A stretch of DNA of 64,000 nucleotides from Epiperipatus broadwayi (lineage: Eukaryota > Onychophora > Udeonychophora > Euonychophora > Peripatidae), in contig JAQFVV010000032.1 of assembly GCA_028023455.1 (NCBI GenBank), forward strand, positions 2,606,001 to 2,670,000. Direction: 5' to 3'. Position 1 is the first letter of the stretch. Every line of letters starts with the position of its first letter. Shown here piece by piece: positions 12,101 through 24,386 of the stretch. The notes below the pieces were generated by a model. It was not told the DNA's origin, did not search any database, and saw only the letters and a list, made by a program, of their open reading frames with translations. Made by a program: the position numbers and the translations under genes.

Positions 12101-12501
12101 TGACTTATAGTTTTTGTAAGAGCTGGCAAGAAGAATCTGGTTTTTAGTTGGCTAATAGCTAGCTGCAAAGTTGGCTAAAATATTTTATGAAGTAATAGTT
12201 TGTTGTAGCAGAGAGCTGGCCAGAAGACATAGCTAACAGAGTTACACAGAAAACTACCATGAGGTTATAAGAATGCAAGAAAGCAGCTACTATACAGTTC
12301 ACTAATGGAGTTTGAATTCATATGGAGCAAAATGACCCACTTTTTTGTGTTGGTATTCATAGCTACAAATGTGTTTCTGAGAAAATAGCTTGCTGACCTG
12401 AAAAGTAACAAATCCTAGTCTAAGTAGAACTAACTACAAAACAACCCTTATCTGGACCAAAAACTAAGCTCATCAAGAGAACTCCATCAATTGCTGAAGA
12501 G
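12101..12501 (+). other. GC-richer leader downstream of the TATA box; possible untranslated exon or LTR relic
   Basis: The 400 bases after the TATA box are clearly less AT-rich than the flanks, have no long open frame, and end at GAAGAG|GTAATT, an acceptable splice donor. This fits a non-coding first exon. It equally fits the transcribed part of an old solo LTR, but no LTR ends or target duplication were found. Confidence 0.3.
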
Positions 12502-14000
12502 GTAATTATATGTTTGCTAATGTATCTATATGCAGAGAAGCACAGATAAACATATATATATATATAACTGGTGAATTAGTTTAAAATCCTTAAAATGACT
12601 TAAATTTATAACTTAATAACTTAAAGTAAAACAAATAATTTGTTTGAGTTATATATCTAAAAGAAGGGAGACAGATGATTTTATATATATTATTGAAATT
12701 TTTTTTAGTAGTTCCCTAAAAAAATTATGTTTTAAAAATACCAGTAAATAATTTTTGCTCGGATTAAAAATAAATAAATAAAAAAGTAAAGGATTAATAG
12801 ATGATTCTATAATCTAAATTTAAAATGTTGATAATTAATTAATCAACAATCAAAAAGTGACTATACTTTTTAAAAAAAAAAAAAGAGAAAGCTGTAATAA
12901 AGTTTAATGCCTTATTCAAATTATATTTTATATATTATAGCATGCATATATGATTTTATTTAGTCTTAATATTAACCAAGGAATTAATTACAGAAAGTAT
13001 ATTTTGAATATTATTGTAACAAATTAAAATAGGTAAGCGTCAGTGTGCAAATACACACAAATATATATTAAATCTTATCCTATAAAAAGGAAAATGAGTT
13101 TTTGCTATTATCAAATATGATAGAAAATGAAATTCATTTACATAATTAATCAATTATTGTACCGCACATATGTGCGCAGATTATATATGTGTTTTGAGTA
13201 AACCTGTTGGGACATATGTGTAAACCCATATGTTTTGCGTTATTTGAAAATGACAACTAAAATGTTTATTTTGTAATAAGTCAAGTATGTTCAGAAATTA
13301 CATGCACACATGTATGTGTGTGTATATATGTCACTTGTATTGCAAATACCAATGTGTGTCATAGATACATATATGTAAATTTTAATTTTTTTTTTAGTAT
13401 TAAAAGTCAATTCAAAAATGTTCATTTTATGTTGGGCCACATGCCTGTGTACTGAATAGATTTAAATTAATCCTATTGGAACATATTGCAAAACATAATA
13501 ATAATGTGAATTGGATATAGTTATTTTGTAAATTACAAACGTGATAGTTTTATTATTGTATTTAATCAAAATCAGAAGGCTTTAATATATATACATATTC
13601 TATAGACCTTAATATCGTTTTTTTTTTATATTGTTATTAATAAACTTATCTCTTGGTCATCATAATAGAAACAAAGCTTATGTTCTTTGAAGTAGATTCG
13701 AGCACAGTCTAAATATATAAATGGGGTTATATTTAGTGCTTTAAGAATATTCAGTTGACTAGGATCCTGTTTTGGCATGAAGAGTATATTCTTCAAAGTC
13801 CCTGCACTACATTTTATTTTAGTTTAGTCTTATTAGAAATGAAGTTTATAGTTGGCCAGTGCATTAATAGCACTAAGTGGCTAGGGCATTCATGGTGATC
13901 AGCATGTTTTAATATTCCAACATTATTGTTTTTATGATTATGTTTTCTGATGGATGAGCACTTAAGTGGTGCATCCAAATTTATGTTTAAATAATTTCCC
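12502..14000. other. AT-rich non-coding DNA
   Basis: No gene or repeat is assigned. Some short ACATATGTG-type palindromes occur at 13160-13330. Around 13866-13895 there is a weak tRNA-like AGTGGCTAGGGC, too diverged to call. Confidence 0.45.
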
Positions 14001-14004
14001 AAGC

Positions 14005-14065
14005 TGGCCAAGGCTCAATAGTTAGCCTGGTCTCCGGATGACCCAGTTTAAATCCAGCCACAAGA
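14005..14065 (+). mobile_element. tRNA-derived SINE relic
   Basis: GGCTCAATAGTTAGCCTGG resembles a tRNA D-arm/A box, and about 30 bases later CAGTTTAAATCC resembles a B box. The segment is GC-richer than its flanks. No tail or target duplication is identified. Confidence 0.35.
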
Positions 14066-14379
14066 TTGTTGTTGATTTATTCTGATTTTATTCATGATGG
14101 ATGATTATTTCTTTTGAGTATTACTTATATTATTGATAATGCTGGTTGATATATGTTTAATTATGATTATAATTGCTCTAAGGAATTAACTGATCTAACT
14201 AGCTGATCTCATAGAGATCTCATGCTCTGTAATATATAACTTTTTATATATTTTGTGATATTAAACATTTCTTTAATATCATTATCTTACTTAAATCTTG
14301 AATATTATATCTAATATTACTTGTATTTTAAAAATTTATATAAATTTTAAATTTCAAATTTTGTTTACTTAGGGTTGAT

Positions 14380-16100
14380 GCTAATTTTCCATCACTCCCC
14401 ATCCTGTTACACTATTATACCAGTTTCAGAGAGGTCTTAGTTTTTTTTTTATGTTTTTTTATTACTTTCCAATACTATATAATCTTCATCAGATTACGAG
14501 CAATTTTAACAAGCTGTTTTACTATTTTTTCTGATAAATATATTATAAAAGTATGCTTATATAATTCACAAAAGTACTCTAGCCATCATTTTAAAATTTT
14601 ATTGTGGATAATGACCATTTTTTTCATGTTCATCTTTTAATACCTTCTGCTTTGATTGACATTTTTTTTATTAAGATTTCTTATAATTATACTTCTCTGG
14701 ATTTATATTTATCGAGATATTTTCCCACTTAGAACAAATTTTCACTTTTTTTCTCATGATTTAATATACACCATCTTTGCCATACATTGTTGATCTGCAA
14801 ATTTTGAATTGTCCTTTATATTTTTTAGCAGTTGTTTTTTTTGTAACAATTTCAATGTTTCTTGTATGATTCAAATTTGTCTAATCCCTTTTTTATATAA
14901 CTTCAAAAGCAACTTTTCCCAAGATCTTAAGATTTTCATTTTTTGAATGTTTTTTTTTTGTCCACATTTTTGATTTCTCCTTAAGCAGTGATTTATATTT
15001 TTCCGATATTTTTATCTCTGCAATTTTGATATATCTTTTCATTTATGGAAATGAGTTTTAATTTTTTGAAATTTAGTTTGATGTTTATACCCATTAAACT
15101 GTGATTGGAATCTAATTGCCATCTGAAAAGTGCAGCATTGCTGTATTAATGCCGATTAATTTTATTTTTATTTTCAGCAATTCATTTTTATGTTTGTCTT
15201 CTGTAAATCATGTAAAACAAATTATTATATCATATTCTAAAACAAATTCTAAAAATCTTTCTCCATATTGAATTCGATAACTTATTTTCAGTTTCTATTA
15301 TTTCAGTTATAGCATTCCAATTTCTTCCAATGATAATAATATTTTTATAATTGTCAAGGATTTGTTTCAGATCTTTGTAAAACCATTTTATTTCATCTGT
15401 ACTATTTATTATAAAGATATATACAGTATACACTGGTTTTATTAATGTTAATGTAGCTATTATAAGTATATTAATAAATTTAAGTTGTTTTTTTATCTAA
15501 TAGAAGTTCTACTGCAACTTTGTACTTTGAATAATTTTTATTTCAGATGACCTTATGATAATTTAACTGTTTGATATTAGTATTAAGTTCTTCAGTTAAT
15601 CCAAGTCTAGTTTGATAGAAGTTGTGTAATTTACTGAACCATGCTATTTCCTGAATCATGTATTTTAATTTAGCAATGAAGATGATTATTATTATTATTT
15701 TTTGTAATCAATTACATGTCTTTAAAATATGAGATTCTAAGTTCCCATAGATAAATTCAACATTTGAATTTGTTTCTTTCAGTTACTAATGTATTAATAT
15801 AACATTTATTGCTCATTTGGGCAGAATATGCAGATCTTGTTTTGCTGAGTGATGTCTATTCTCATGTTAGATTTTTTTTTTTTTTTTAATGAAAATTGTA
15901 TCATATTGCATTTGTATTTATTCCTTGTGGACAAATATGGAAATCATATCAAATGGGAGCAGCCAATTGAACTAGTTTAATAATATCCATTATTTAATCA
16001 ACTAAAATTGTGATAATTCAAACATGTTTTCATTTTTTTTCTTAAGCTTCTCACTGATATCAGCAACAGTTTTGTTAATTTTTTCCAAAATAGTATTTCC
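14380..16100 (-). pseudogene. Badly decayed RTE-like LINE fragment (endonuclease region)
   Basis: On the minus strand 15433-15230 reads STDEIKWFYKDLKQILDNY followed by IIIIGRNWNAITE. This has the layout of the AP-endonuclease block of RTE-type LINEs, where an FY-x-L helix precedes the catalytic GDFNA; here GDFNA has become GRNWNA. Surrounding minus-strand sequence is peppered with stops. The reverse transcriptase part and 3' tail are not recognised, so the boundaries are approximate. Confidence 0.35.
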
Positions 16101-16490
16101 AAATAAGGAAATTTGAATACTTTCAGCATCTTTCACTACAAATGGAGTAACATCACTGGTTTAATACATTTTCATTGTTATTAAATATTTTATAAATATA
16201 TTGTCTATAAATTGATATTTCTGGTTGTGGTTTTTAAATAATTTAATTCCCACCTTACTTGAAAAATTCTGTGCACTTTTATAGATCTTATTTTAATTAT
16301 TTTTAGAAAATGGTACGCTACTATTAAAAAAATAAATAAATTTATAATTTTTTATATTTTATGTAAATTTGTGCTAAACTCCAATTCTCAGTTAATATTC
16401 ATTATATATATCAAATTTCAGTTATGCACTAATGAAAAACACAATGTTGATTTTATCATTGCTATATATAGTAATATGCATTCTTCAGAG

Positions 16491-17613
16491 CAGTGTTTCT
16501 CAAGCATTTTCTCTCTATGGACTGCTTAGATTCCAGAAAAAATTTCCATGGACCGGTAATATAATTAAAATAAATTACCTTAATTTTTTTTAAAATCTAT
16601 GACATTATATGATTTTTGCTTTTTAATTTCAAAATATTCCAAGGTTTTTTTTTCTAATTCTGAATGTTGCGACTTCAAATTTTGTAACATTTTTGATAGT
16701 TTCATTGCATCATAACAGATCACGCACATTGGAAATACATCTTGTTCTGTAGATTTAGGCCAAAGAATAAATCCCTACAGCAGATATTCATTATTGTAAC
16801 ATTTAATGAAGGAATTTTTTTTTTGGTGAGCTCCCACTTTCAATTTCATTCAATTTTTCTTGAGAGGTTGAACTCTTATTTAAAAAATAAAACAATGTAC
16901 CTTGCCTCTGTATTTAATTTGTTAAAGACTAAAAAGATTTATTATATTATATTTCAGATTTATATTAATATTTTTTTAATCTTTAGATTTACCAAATTCT
17001 TGTTGAATTCCATATATAATTTTATAATGAATAAAAAATGCTAGCAAAAGCTTCAGACAGCTTTGCTCTTTCATGGTATTATGATCTTAAGGTGGAGTTA
17101 TTTTTTTGTGTATTTAACTTTTTAATAGAACAAAAAAGAAACTTTTTTTTTTTGGTTTACTTAAAGAAACAAAGTAATTCATTTAAATTACTAAATATTT
17201 CACCTTTTTTTTTTTTTTTACAATTATAAATTATTTTTAAAAACTTTTTTTTAAGAGAATTTTTAATTTTAAAGTAAACTTTCCATTTTATTGTTTCTCT
17301 ATTATACTCCTAATAAATAAATAATAAATACCAATTGAATTTTATTTCTTTTTTATTTTGTTGCATTTTTATAGAATTTAAAAAAAACCCCAAAAAGTTC
17401 AAAACTATTATTTATTTAAAAATGTATCATTTTGTGAAATCTGTCTAATGGCACACACTGTATGATATGTGGAACCAGCATGAGTTCAGAGTCACTTTAG
17501 ATTTATTTTCTTTGGAAATTAGTTTTGAAATTTATTTTATAATTTATCAAATTAAGGATATTTTTTATGGGCCAATAAATTTTTTTCCGATGACCAGATG
17601 TTAAGAAACACTT
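16491..17613. mobile_element. hAT-superfamily element, non-autonomous or decayed (about 1.12 kb)
   Basis: The left end, CAGTGTTTCTCAAGC, and the inverted right end, AAGTGTTTCTTAAC, form a hAT-like terminal repeat. Subterminal TGGAC(C/T)-type motifs (TGGACTGC, TGGACCGG) are also present, as in the 36.8-kb hAT. Flanking CTTCAGAG and CTCTAGAG agree at six of eight positions, consistent with an aged 8-bp target duplication. The 100-residue open frame inside (16742-17044) has no transposase features. Confidence 0.55.
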
Positions 17614-17621
17614 CTCTAGAG

Positions 17622-18604
17622 ACCCATGTATCTCTGACTAAATATGTAAAAGTATGCTTTATTTAAACTAATACATTTTACTGATTGGTTTGATTAAAAA
17701 ATGCAAAGTCAATGCATTCATATTATAAAAATATGAAACTAAGAATAATTTAATAAGTTAAAATAATTTCTTGGCAAAGATATCCAAAGAGGGAGAGACA
17801 GAAATTTGTTACTGTTTTATATTTTTCAATCTCTTTTCTATGTTTTTTTTTTAGTTTATTGTCTTTAATCATTTAAATACTCATGCCATTAATGATCTTC
17901 CTATACTTACTGTGATACTAGAATTGTGTTTAGTGCAATCACATTTCTATTCTTTGATTACATGCACAGCAATTTTGATTTCAACCTTTTTTTTTTCTGT
18001 CCATAAATTTTCACTACTGAAAAAGCAATAAGGCAATACAAACAATAATGAGTTGACCTCAGTAAAGATTATATAATTAGTCAGCCCAATTTAAAAATCA
18101 GCTGTCTACTGTAAAATAGTTGTCTAATTTTGACCTACTTTGAACAATTTAGATAGTTCATCAGGTCTTGTACATTAATCACAAGAAATTATCATAAAGT
18201 CAATAATGGTAATAGATTTTTTAAAATATATATGTATTGGAATTTGAAAACTTTATTTGAAGTGAATTCTTCAAGACTTAAATGGAGGACGGCATTTGTA
18301 ATTAAAGGGTTGTCATGATTTAGCACGGATATAGCCTCTCTTAATGAAACTCATCTTCCAGAGAGAAGCTTAATTGAGGAGGTAAATGATTACAAGTTTT
18401 TTTTTTGGAAAGGCAGATCATTGAATAAAAGAAGACTGCATAGTTTGGATTTGCTACAAGGTCTAATTTTATAGTTTCTATTCTTGGAATTCTTATCTTA
18501 AGTATATAATATCAATAATTATGCGCTTTTAACGCTTGTTAAAGAAGTTATGCATTTGCATTTTATATTTAATCACCAATATTAGATTCATGATTAATAG
18601 GAAA
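17622..18604. other. AT-rich non-coding DNA
   Basis: No coding or repeat assignment. A GC-richer piece at about 18280-18390 just beyond the LINE 3' end is not recognised. Confidence 0.4.
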
Positions 18605-18639
18605 AATATATATATATTTTTTCATTAAATAAAATCTTT

Positions 18640-19985
18640 ATTTTCATCTGATTTGATATGATACAGGGTATACATATTGGAATTTGAAAGTATATGAGAT
18701 ATTATGTCACTTGGTACTATTTTAATTGTTTGCGGGTGTTTAATTCTGTAAGGTATGTTGGATAATGTAAAGGTTTTGTAAGACTTTGTTATTTTCAATG
18801 GTAATCTATTCGCTTCAAACCTATGGTTTGGTTAGAATGGCTATGAGGCTCCAAGTTGCTACAAAGATATCCAGAGGCGCAAGAGTACTGTCTCGGTTTT
18901 TAATTTTCTTTATTAAATTAAAGAAAAGTTCTTGGTTGTTAATTGCTTCATTGTTAAAAATGAGTTTGCACTGATTGACCAGACTGTAAAAAATAGAAAT
19001 GTTCTAATTCTAATTGAAGGGAATAACCCACTTTTGATGTTGCTTGAAAGGCATAAAAGTATGTGTGTGTGTGGGTTGTTTGATCTGGATAAATAGGTTA
19101 TTGTGTTCCGTTGGCTCTGTAAGGTCTGACAGTGAAATATGGGTGTTCGGTGGTTTCTTCAGCCTCCTGACATAATTGGCAGATTGAGTCTATTTTTGAT
19201 ATACCTCTTTTGTAGGATAGGAAGAAGTTTGTGGGGAGAGCTTTGAGATTGACATTTAGTAGAAAATCCAGGAACTTAGGTTCTAAGAATCAAGATCTGT
19301 ACTTTCTAGTGATTTGTTTGTTGTTGAAGTGTAGTAGGCCTGGGTCAGGAGGGCTTGCTGTTTGTATAAGGTTGTAAGCATCCCAGAAGGTGATTTTATT
19401 TAAGGTTTGATCAGTTATGTGGGTATGTTTTCAAATGAGGATAATGAGATGTTGGCCAATCAATTTAATAAGGCTGACAGTACTTGCATAAGTTAGAAGG
19501 ATTTTATAAATCATATTGAAGGATTTCTGGGAAAAAAGATAGAAATGGAATGGAGGGACAAGGCCATTGAGCTTTGAGGGATTTTGGAGTTTTCTAAGAC
19601 TGATGGTAGCGGTTTTTTTTATTCCATATCAATTTGGAGCCTAACGAATTGATTTTGTTAATGAATTGGTTAGAGAATTTGGTTATTGGCATGAAGTAAT
19701 TTATTCTGGGGAATACCAGCATATTAAGAAGTGATATTTTGGCATGAATTGATAAATAGACCTTGGACAGATTGTCAATAATTTTTTGGGTTGTAATGAG
19801 AATTGATTCTTGTATTGTATTTCTCATTGAGATTGGTGATTTGAAGATAGGGAAGCCCAGAAATTTCTGCAGCTTGGCAGTGAATTGGGAGTAAAAAGTA
19901 GAACCGGCATATAATTTCCAGGCAGATGATTTGTTCATATTAAATTCAAGGTTATATTGCTCTGTATATTATTGAAGGAGTGTTA
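18640..19985 (-). pseudogene. LINE ORF2, C-terminal part (RT thumb and zinc-binding tail)
   Basis: The minus-strand frame 19938-19594 encodes FYSQFTAKLQKFLGFPIF, then ISLLNMLVFPRINYFMPI and ends with LIWNKKNR. This is the post-palm segment typical of L1/Tx1 reverse transcriptases, in which strands are realigned before a (L/F)W.(D/N)KK motif. Further on, about 19200-19130 reads SICQLCQEAEETTEHPYFTV, a relic of the CxxC...H zinc segment found at the C-terminus of many LINE proteins. The plus copy at 58 kb has the matching LCQRESETYH. The frame then breaks repeatedly. It is the continuation of 22175-23415 beyond the inserted element. Confidence 0.6.
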
Positions 19986-20432
19986 CCAATTTAGTGTAAC
20001 GAGCACAGACGTTCGTTACATTGTTTTTTTATTTTATTATTTATTAAACATGAAAGCAAATTAAAAAGTTCGCATTTAAAAATTTTCTTTAAGAATTAAA
20101 AATTGAAATTAAATATCATCTTAAACTCGTATATATTAAATCGCACAGATAATGAAAAATTATTAAAATAAAACTTTATTAAAGAAAAAGTATTTTAAAA
20201 CTAAATTTAAAAAGATTTGGAGATAAAATTATATCTTTAAATATATCTTTGATTTGGAAAACAGGTTAATTAATCAGAAATGGAAATGATAAATTTAATT
20301 AGTCAAATGTAAACCAGCCTTGGGCATTTAAATGTAAAAACATCGGTCAGGTAGGAAAACAATAGAAACTTTTAGCAAATGAAATAAATCCATTGGGAAA
20401 TCGGACCTCAACGAAAAGGATCATCACATCGA

Positions 20433-20473
20433 TGACGTAATGATAAGTCAATCTTTCAAAGTAATATAAAAGG
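20433..20473 (+). promoter_or_regulatory. CRE-like site and TATA box in the LTR-like insertion
   Basis: TGACGTAA (20433-20440) precedes TATAAAAGG (20465-20473) by about 25 bp. Two such motifs near the left part of a TG...CA element fit a U3 promoter and would make the plus strand the sense strand. The same pair occurs at 12053-12077. Confidence 0.4.
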
Positions 20474-21989
20474 ACAAGTTTGGAAATTATTAGGGAGTGA
20501 TTATTATTGACTATTTACGATGTGACAGATATGTGTTAGTGCGGAAGTGAAGGAGAAGGGATTGAAAAAGACGCACGTTCAATCCCTTCAGTTGTTATAA
20601 AATGGAAAAATGAAACATCGCTTTTCTTATATTCAGGGGACCACAGGATCATCGGGAAATTTAACGCTGGATTTCAAATGGCAAGCAACTGTAAAAGATG
20701 AACATTTCTAAAACCATAAGAACTTTATAAAATATAACGAACAATATTAATTTGAAAACACTAAGAACTTTAAATTTTAAACTTTCCTAGTATTTAATTG
20801 TTACAAATAGAATCCTTATGAATAGTGTTATTTGATGTATTTTTTTTTTATTTATGTAAAATCATTTCCATTTATTTATTTTTTGTTCTTTAAGTTTTTA
20901 TCATGATTTTTTTGTTTTTCGTTAAATTAATTATATAAATGTTAAACTTAAGTCGGGTGTGAATGCTGTATAGATTTGTAAAGTTATATTAGGGGAGGGT
21001 AATCTTAGGTTATTTGTGTCGTTGTTAAATTGGGTCAATGGATTGGATATATTGATGTAGTTAGTAGATGTAGTCGGAGATTCGCTACTGGCAGAATCGT
21101 TGATATATACGCCGCACTCTCCCGTTTTGCCTATGGAAGGAATTATAAGACGCAGAGCGCAGTTCCTTTCTATGGAGTTTTTTTTTTTATTGCTCTTCTT
21201 GTCTGATAGATGTCATATTCCTATTTGATGAGAGGCAATTTCTTCTCTTAACTTTTGGTGCCGCCTTATTTCGTATTACATTGAATACATCGATATATCA
21301 GATGGATTGATGCCAGTTTGACTGCGAATTTTAGCCTAAGGTTAAATAGGGATAGAATGTTTATTTTCAAAAGCAAATTTATGTAGTCTATTCATACTCG
21401 ACCCTAAATAAAAATGCATTAAATTTAAGTTGTTTATGGACGCTTGCATGGATTGGTTATCGGTTAAGTATGTTTTGGGTTTTCATATTTGATCAAAATA
21501 TATAGACATTCGATAAATAATGATCCCTTACGGTGAGTATCTAAAATGTATTTATTCGGATGTCTTTTAAGTCATTGGTGACAATGCAAGTATCTTATGG
21601 TGAATACTACTGGGTTACTTATAAATTTCCCTCTGCAATTGCCAGTATCAATGATTTTATATTTTGATCGTTTATGTTTACTTTGGAATGTTTTTAACCG
21701 TGTAATCTATGTAACCGATCTATAGCAACATATTAAAACAAGCTTTTATAATCCCATCTGTGCGAACTTAATTAAAATGTAAACTTATAATATAATAGAA
21801 ATTAAAATGTAAATTAAAATCTAAGGTAAAGTTAAAAATAATGTTAAAATGTAAAACTAATACTAAAATAATTTTAAATCTTATATATATGTACATAAAT
21901 AAATGTTTGTATGTTAATTATTGGCAGTGGCTTATTTTATTTATTTTTTTAATATTGAAATATAATTAGATAAGATATTATATTTAATC

Positions 21990-22016
21990 TCTGCTATTCC
22001 ACTGAGCTAGTGACAT
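21990..22016 (-). other. tRNA 5'-half-like sequence
   Basis: The minus strand reads GTCACTAGCTCAGTGG, then AATAGCAGAG. TAGCTCAGTGG is a perfect A box in a D-arm setting. No B box follows in the expected place, so it is not a tRNA gene; it could be a SINE or tRNA fragment carried within the insertion. Confidence 0.35.
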
Positions 22017-22174
22017 GGGCTAACGACCGGAATCAAAATTTAAAAAAAAAAAAAAAAAATTTTTTTTTTTTTACTTACGTATCTGCCTACTTTATAAATT
22101 TTTCTAGGTTCAAATGTCTAGATGGCGCCCTGTAGTGCAGATTACGTAAGTCTACCTACTCCGGATCGTTACAT

Positions 22175-23415
22175 TAGGAATGACATTTTTGGATGATAGG
22201 AGAATGGCAATATCATCCATGTAGGTGATGTGGGGAACAGATTTGTGTATTGATGGGATATAATTTCAGATGAGTTTATTTTTCACTTGCAATAGAAGAG
22301 GGTTGATATATGCAATGAATAAGAGGGCACTGAGCGGAGAACCCTGGGGAATAGAATGAAGAGGTTTGAATCCCGGTGCAACCTTTCAATCAAGAGTCAC
22401 AAATATATGTCTATTGTGCAGTAAGTTTGCAATAATACATATAAACGATTCTGGAATCGTGTACTTTTTTAGGATTTCCAAAAGGGTTTCTATTCTGACA
22501 GAATCAAACGTGGCAGAGATATCAAGTTGAACAATCACTGGTTTGGACTTCCTTGATGTGTTAATGTAATCTAAAGATAGTTTGGAGAGGCTGGTTGCAA
22601 CTATTGTTGAGACTCCCTTCTTAGCAAATTGATATTTAGAGATAAATGGGAGAATTTTGTCTTGGATCTTGTCTTTTATAACAGATTCGATAATTTTAAT
22701 AATAATAAGGGTCATCGAAATTGCCTTAAGTTGTCTAATGGAGATGGTATTATGGTTTTTTTAAAAACAGTATGAGTGAGATTAGGTAGAGACCTTCAAT
22801 ATCATAGTTGTTGTCTGATAGGTAATTGATCATGTTGAAGATAATAGGTATGGAAAATTTAGAGAGATGAAGTAATAGCAATTTAGGTATTCCATGAGGA
22901 CCCGGGTGAATTCTGTCCAGGAATGCTCTGAGTTTATTTAGTAAGTCCAATTCAGTGTTTCTGTATAACTGATGGTCTATTCCAAAGTCTGTTTCAATAT
23001 CTGAGTGGGAGTGGATATTCGTAAGTTTTGTTTTAAAAAATTGATGAATTTGTTAGAGCATATTATTTCCAGTACTTAAGATCTCAATAAGAGAGATCGA
23101 GGACTGAGTCAAAGTTTCCCCCTATGCCCTAAGGCCCAGTGTATGTAGCCTCTAGTCCAATTATGAGGCTGAGCTAGGAATACTTTAGATTTTTTAATGG
23201 AAAGGTATTTCCGCCAACGCTAATATTTGTTTATTTTTATAATGGGTTTTGAGTTCTAGTATTGTGTTGAGATATGTTGAATTATTAGGAAGGGATTTGA
23301 GGCTGTTATTAAATGCCTCCATTTCTTGAAGCAAAGTTAAAGGGGGTTTATTTTTATAAATAAAGTGCTTGATTATGGCTTGAAGAATGTTAACAAATGT
23401 GAACCATGCTTCCAC
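22175..23415 (-). pseudogene. LINE ORF2, linker and reverse transcriptase palm
   Basis: Minus-strand frames give the linker WFTFVNILQAIIKHF (about 23400), then PFISKYQFAKKGVSTIVATS, the motif A region VQLDISATFDSV (about 22540), PQGSPLSALLF (motif B, about 22340) and HITYMDDIAILL (motif C, about 22225-22190). The catalytic aspartates of motifs A and C are still encoded. Stops at 22750-22386 boundaries and frameshifts make it a pseudogene. The enzyme in live relatives copies LINE RNA at nicked DNA (target-primed reverse transcription). The frame is cut at 22172 by the LTR-like insertion. Confidence 0.7.
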
Positions 23416-23699
23416 TGATGGTAAGGATGGGATATTAAATTTTTTAAATATATATATATATATGATTCTGATAGTATTGCTTCAGGAGTGGTTGATTTTA
23501 GAAGAAGCTCTAAGAGTTTTGCTAAAATTTATTGTGGGCTGATAATTAAGCTTTATGTTTATTTCCATATTAAGAGCAAGATGGTCAGAGAAAGGGACAG
23601 GTTTAAGAGCTGGGTTAATTATAAAATGAAATGCCTGTAAGTAAAACATACAATCAATTAGGGAAGTGTATTTTTTGTGTAGAAAGAAAAGGCATTCTT

Positions 23700-24212
23700 G
23701 GGAAATAATCCCTCTCCACTCATAAGTCTGTGATTAATGGGGGTGTAAGTATTCGGGTAAAAATTCTTTATAGGATATGTTAAAGTCTCCAAACATAATA
23801 GTAGAGTGAGTGTTAAATGCAAGAATAATATTAATTTGATTAATTATGTGATGGATGAGAGTAGAGTTGTTGCAGAAATAGACGAATACAATGTTGATTG
23901 TGAAAGCTTGGTGGGAAAAAGTCACTATCATTAGGTGTTGATTAATAAAGGCAATCTTAAAAGAGGTGAAAGGTGATTTGTTATGAATCAGTATTGCAAC
24001 CCTGGCTGTAGGGGTGGGGGAGATGGAATGGTAAAAAACAAAACAAATTTGTCTAATAGTTTGCTAATGCTGTGTTGAGAGTTGTAGTGAAGCTTAGTTT
24101 CTGCAAGGCATATAATATGAAGAGAGTACTGGTTTTTCCAATTATTGATTGCTTGAACTCTTTTTAATAAGTTTAAACCTCTAATATTCATCCCAGAAAT
24201 TTTAAGGTTCAT
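23700..24212 (-). pseudogene. LINE ORF2, AP-like endonuclease domain
   Basis: The ORF2 start at 24212 encodes LKISGMNIRGLN, the usual opening strand of LINE endonucleases (N-x-RG-L), then IICLAETKLHY with the catalytic Glu of the ETK/ETH motif. After a frame break, 23931-23734 encodes FGDFNISYKEF, the catalytic GDFN motif. This domain nicks target DNA in active elements. Stops between the blocks show it is inactive. Confidence 0.65.
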
Positions 24213-24386
24213 ATTAGTGTTGAGTACAAAGAAAATATGAAGATATATAGGAAAAAGTTACTTTTATATGTTTTCTCACATTTGAGGATTTTATGATTGG
24301 GTTTAGGAGATTTCCTGTTGCCATTATAGCTATGCTTAGCATTTGGGATTGAGGTGTGTTTTTGCTATTTGGTTTTGGAAAGGTTG

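Larger units (their letters stand above)
19999..22172. mobile_element. LTR-like insertion (TG...CA ends, TTAG duplication) inside the LINE
   Basis: The insertion starts TGTAACGA and ends TCGTTACA, so it has TG...CA termini with an 8-bp inverted repeat. TTAG lies directly outside both ends, a 4-bp target duplication. Removing it joins LINE RT sequence into one collinear element. Inside are CRE- and TATA-like promoter motifs and GC-richer patches (20320-20700, 21060-21300) but no pol or gag frame. I saw no repeated long terminal sequence at the two ends, so the best reading is a large solo LTR. A non-autonomous LTR element with eroded LTRs, or a DNA transposon with short ends, remain possible. 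Confidence 0.5.

Noticed and set aside
16742-17044. 100-residue frame inside the hAT element as a transposase
   Set aside because: Low complexity (F, I, N, K); no RNase H-fold or hAT dimerisation motifs.
21990-22016. tRNA gene on the minus strand
   Set aside because: Perfect A box but no B box, anticodon arm or acceptor pairing.
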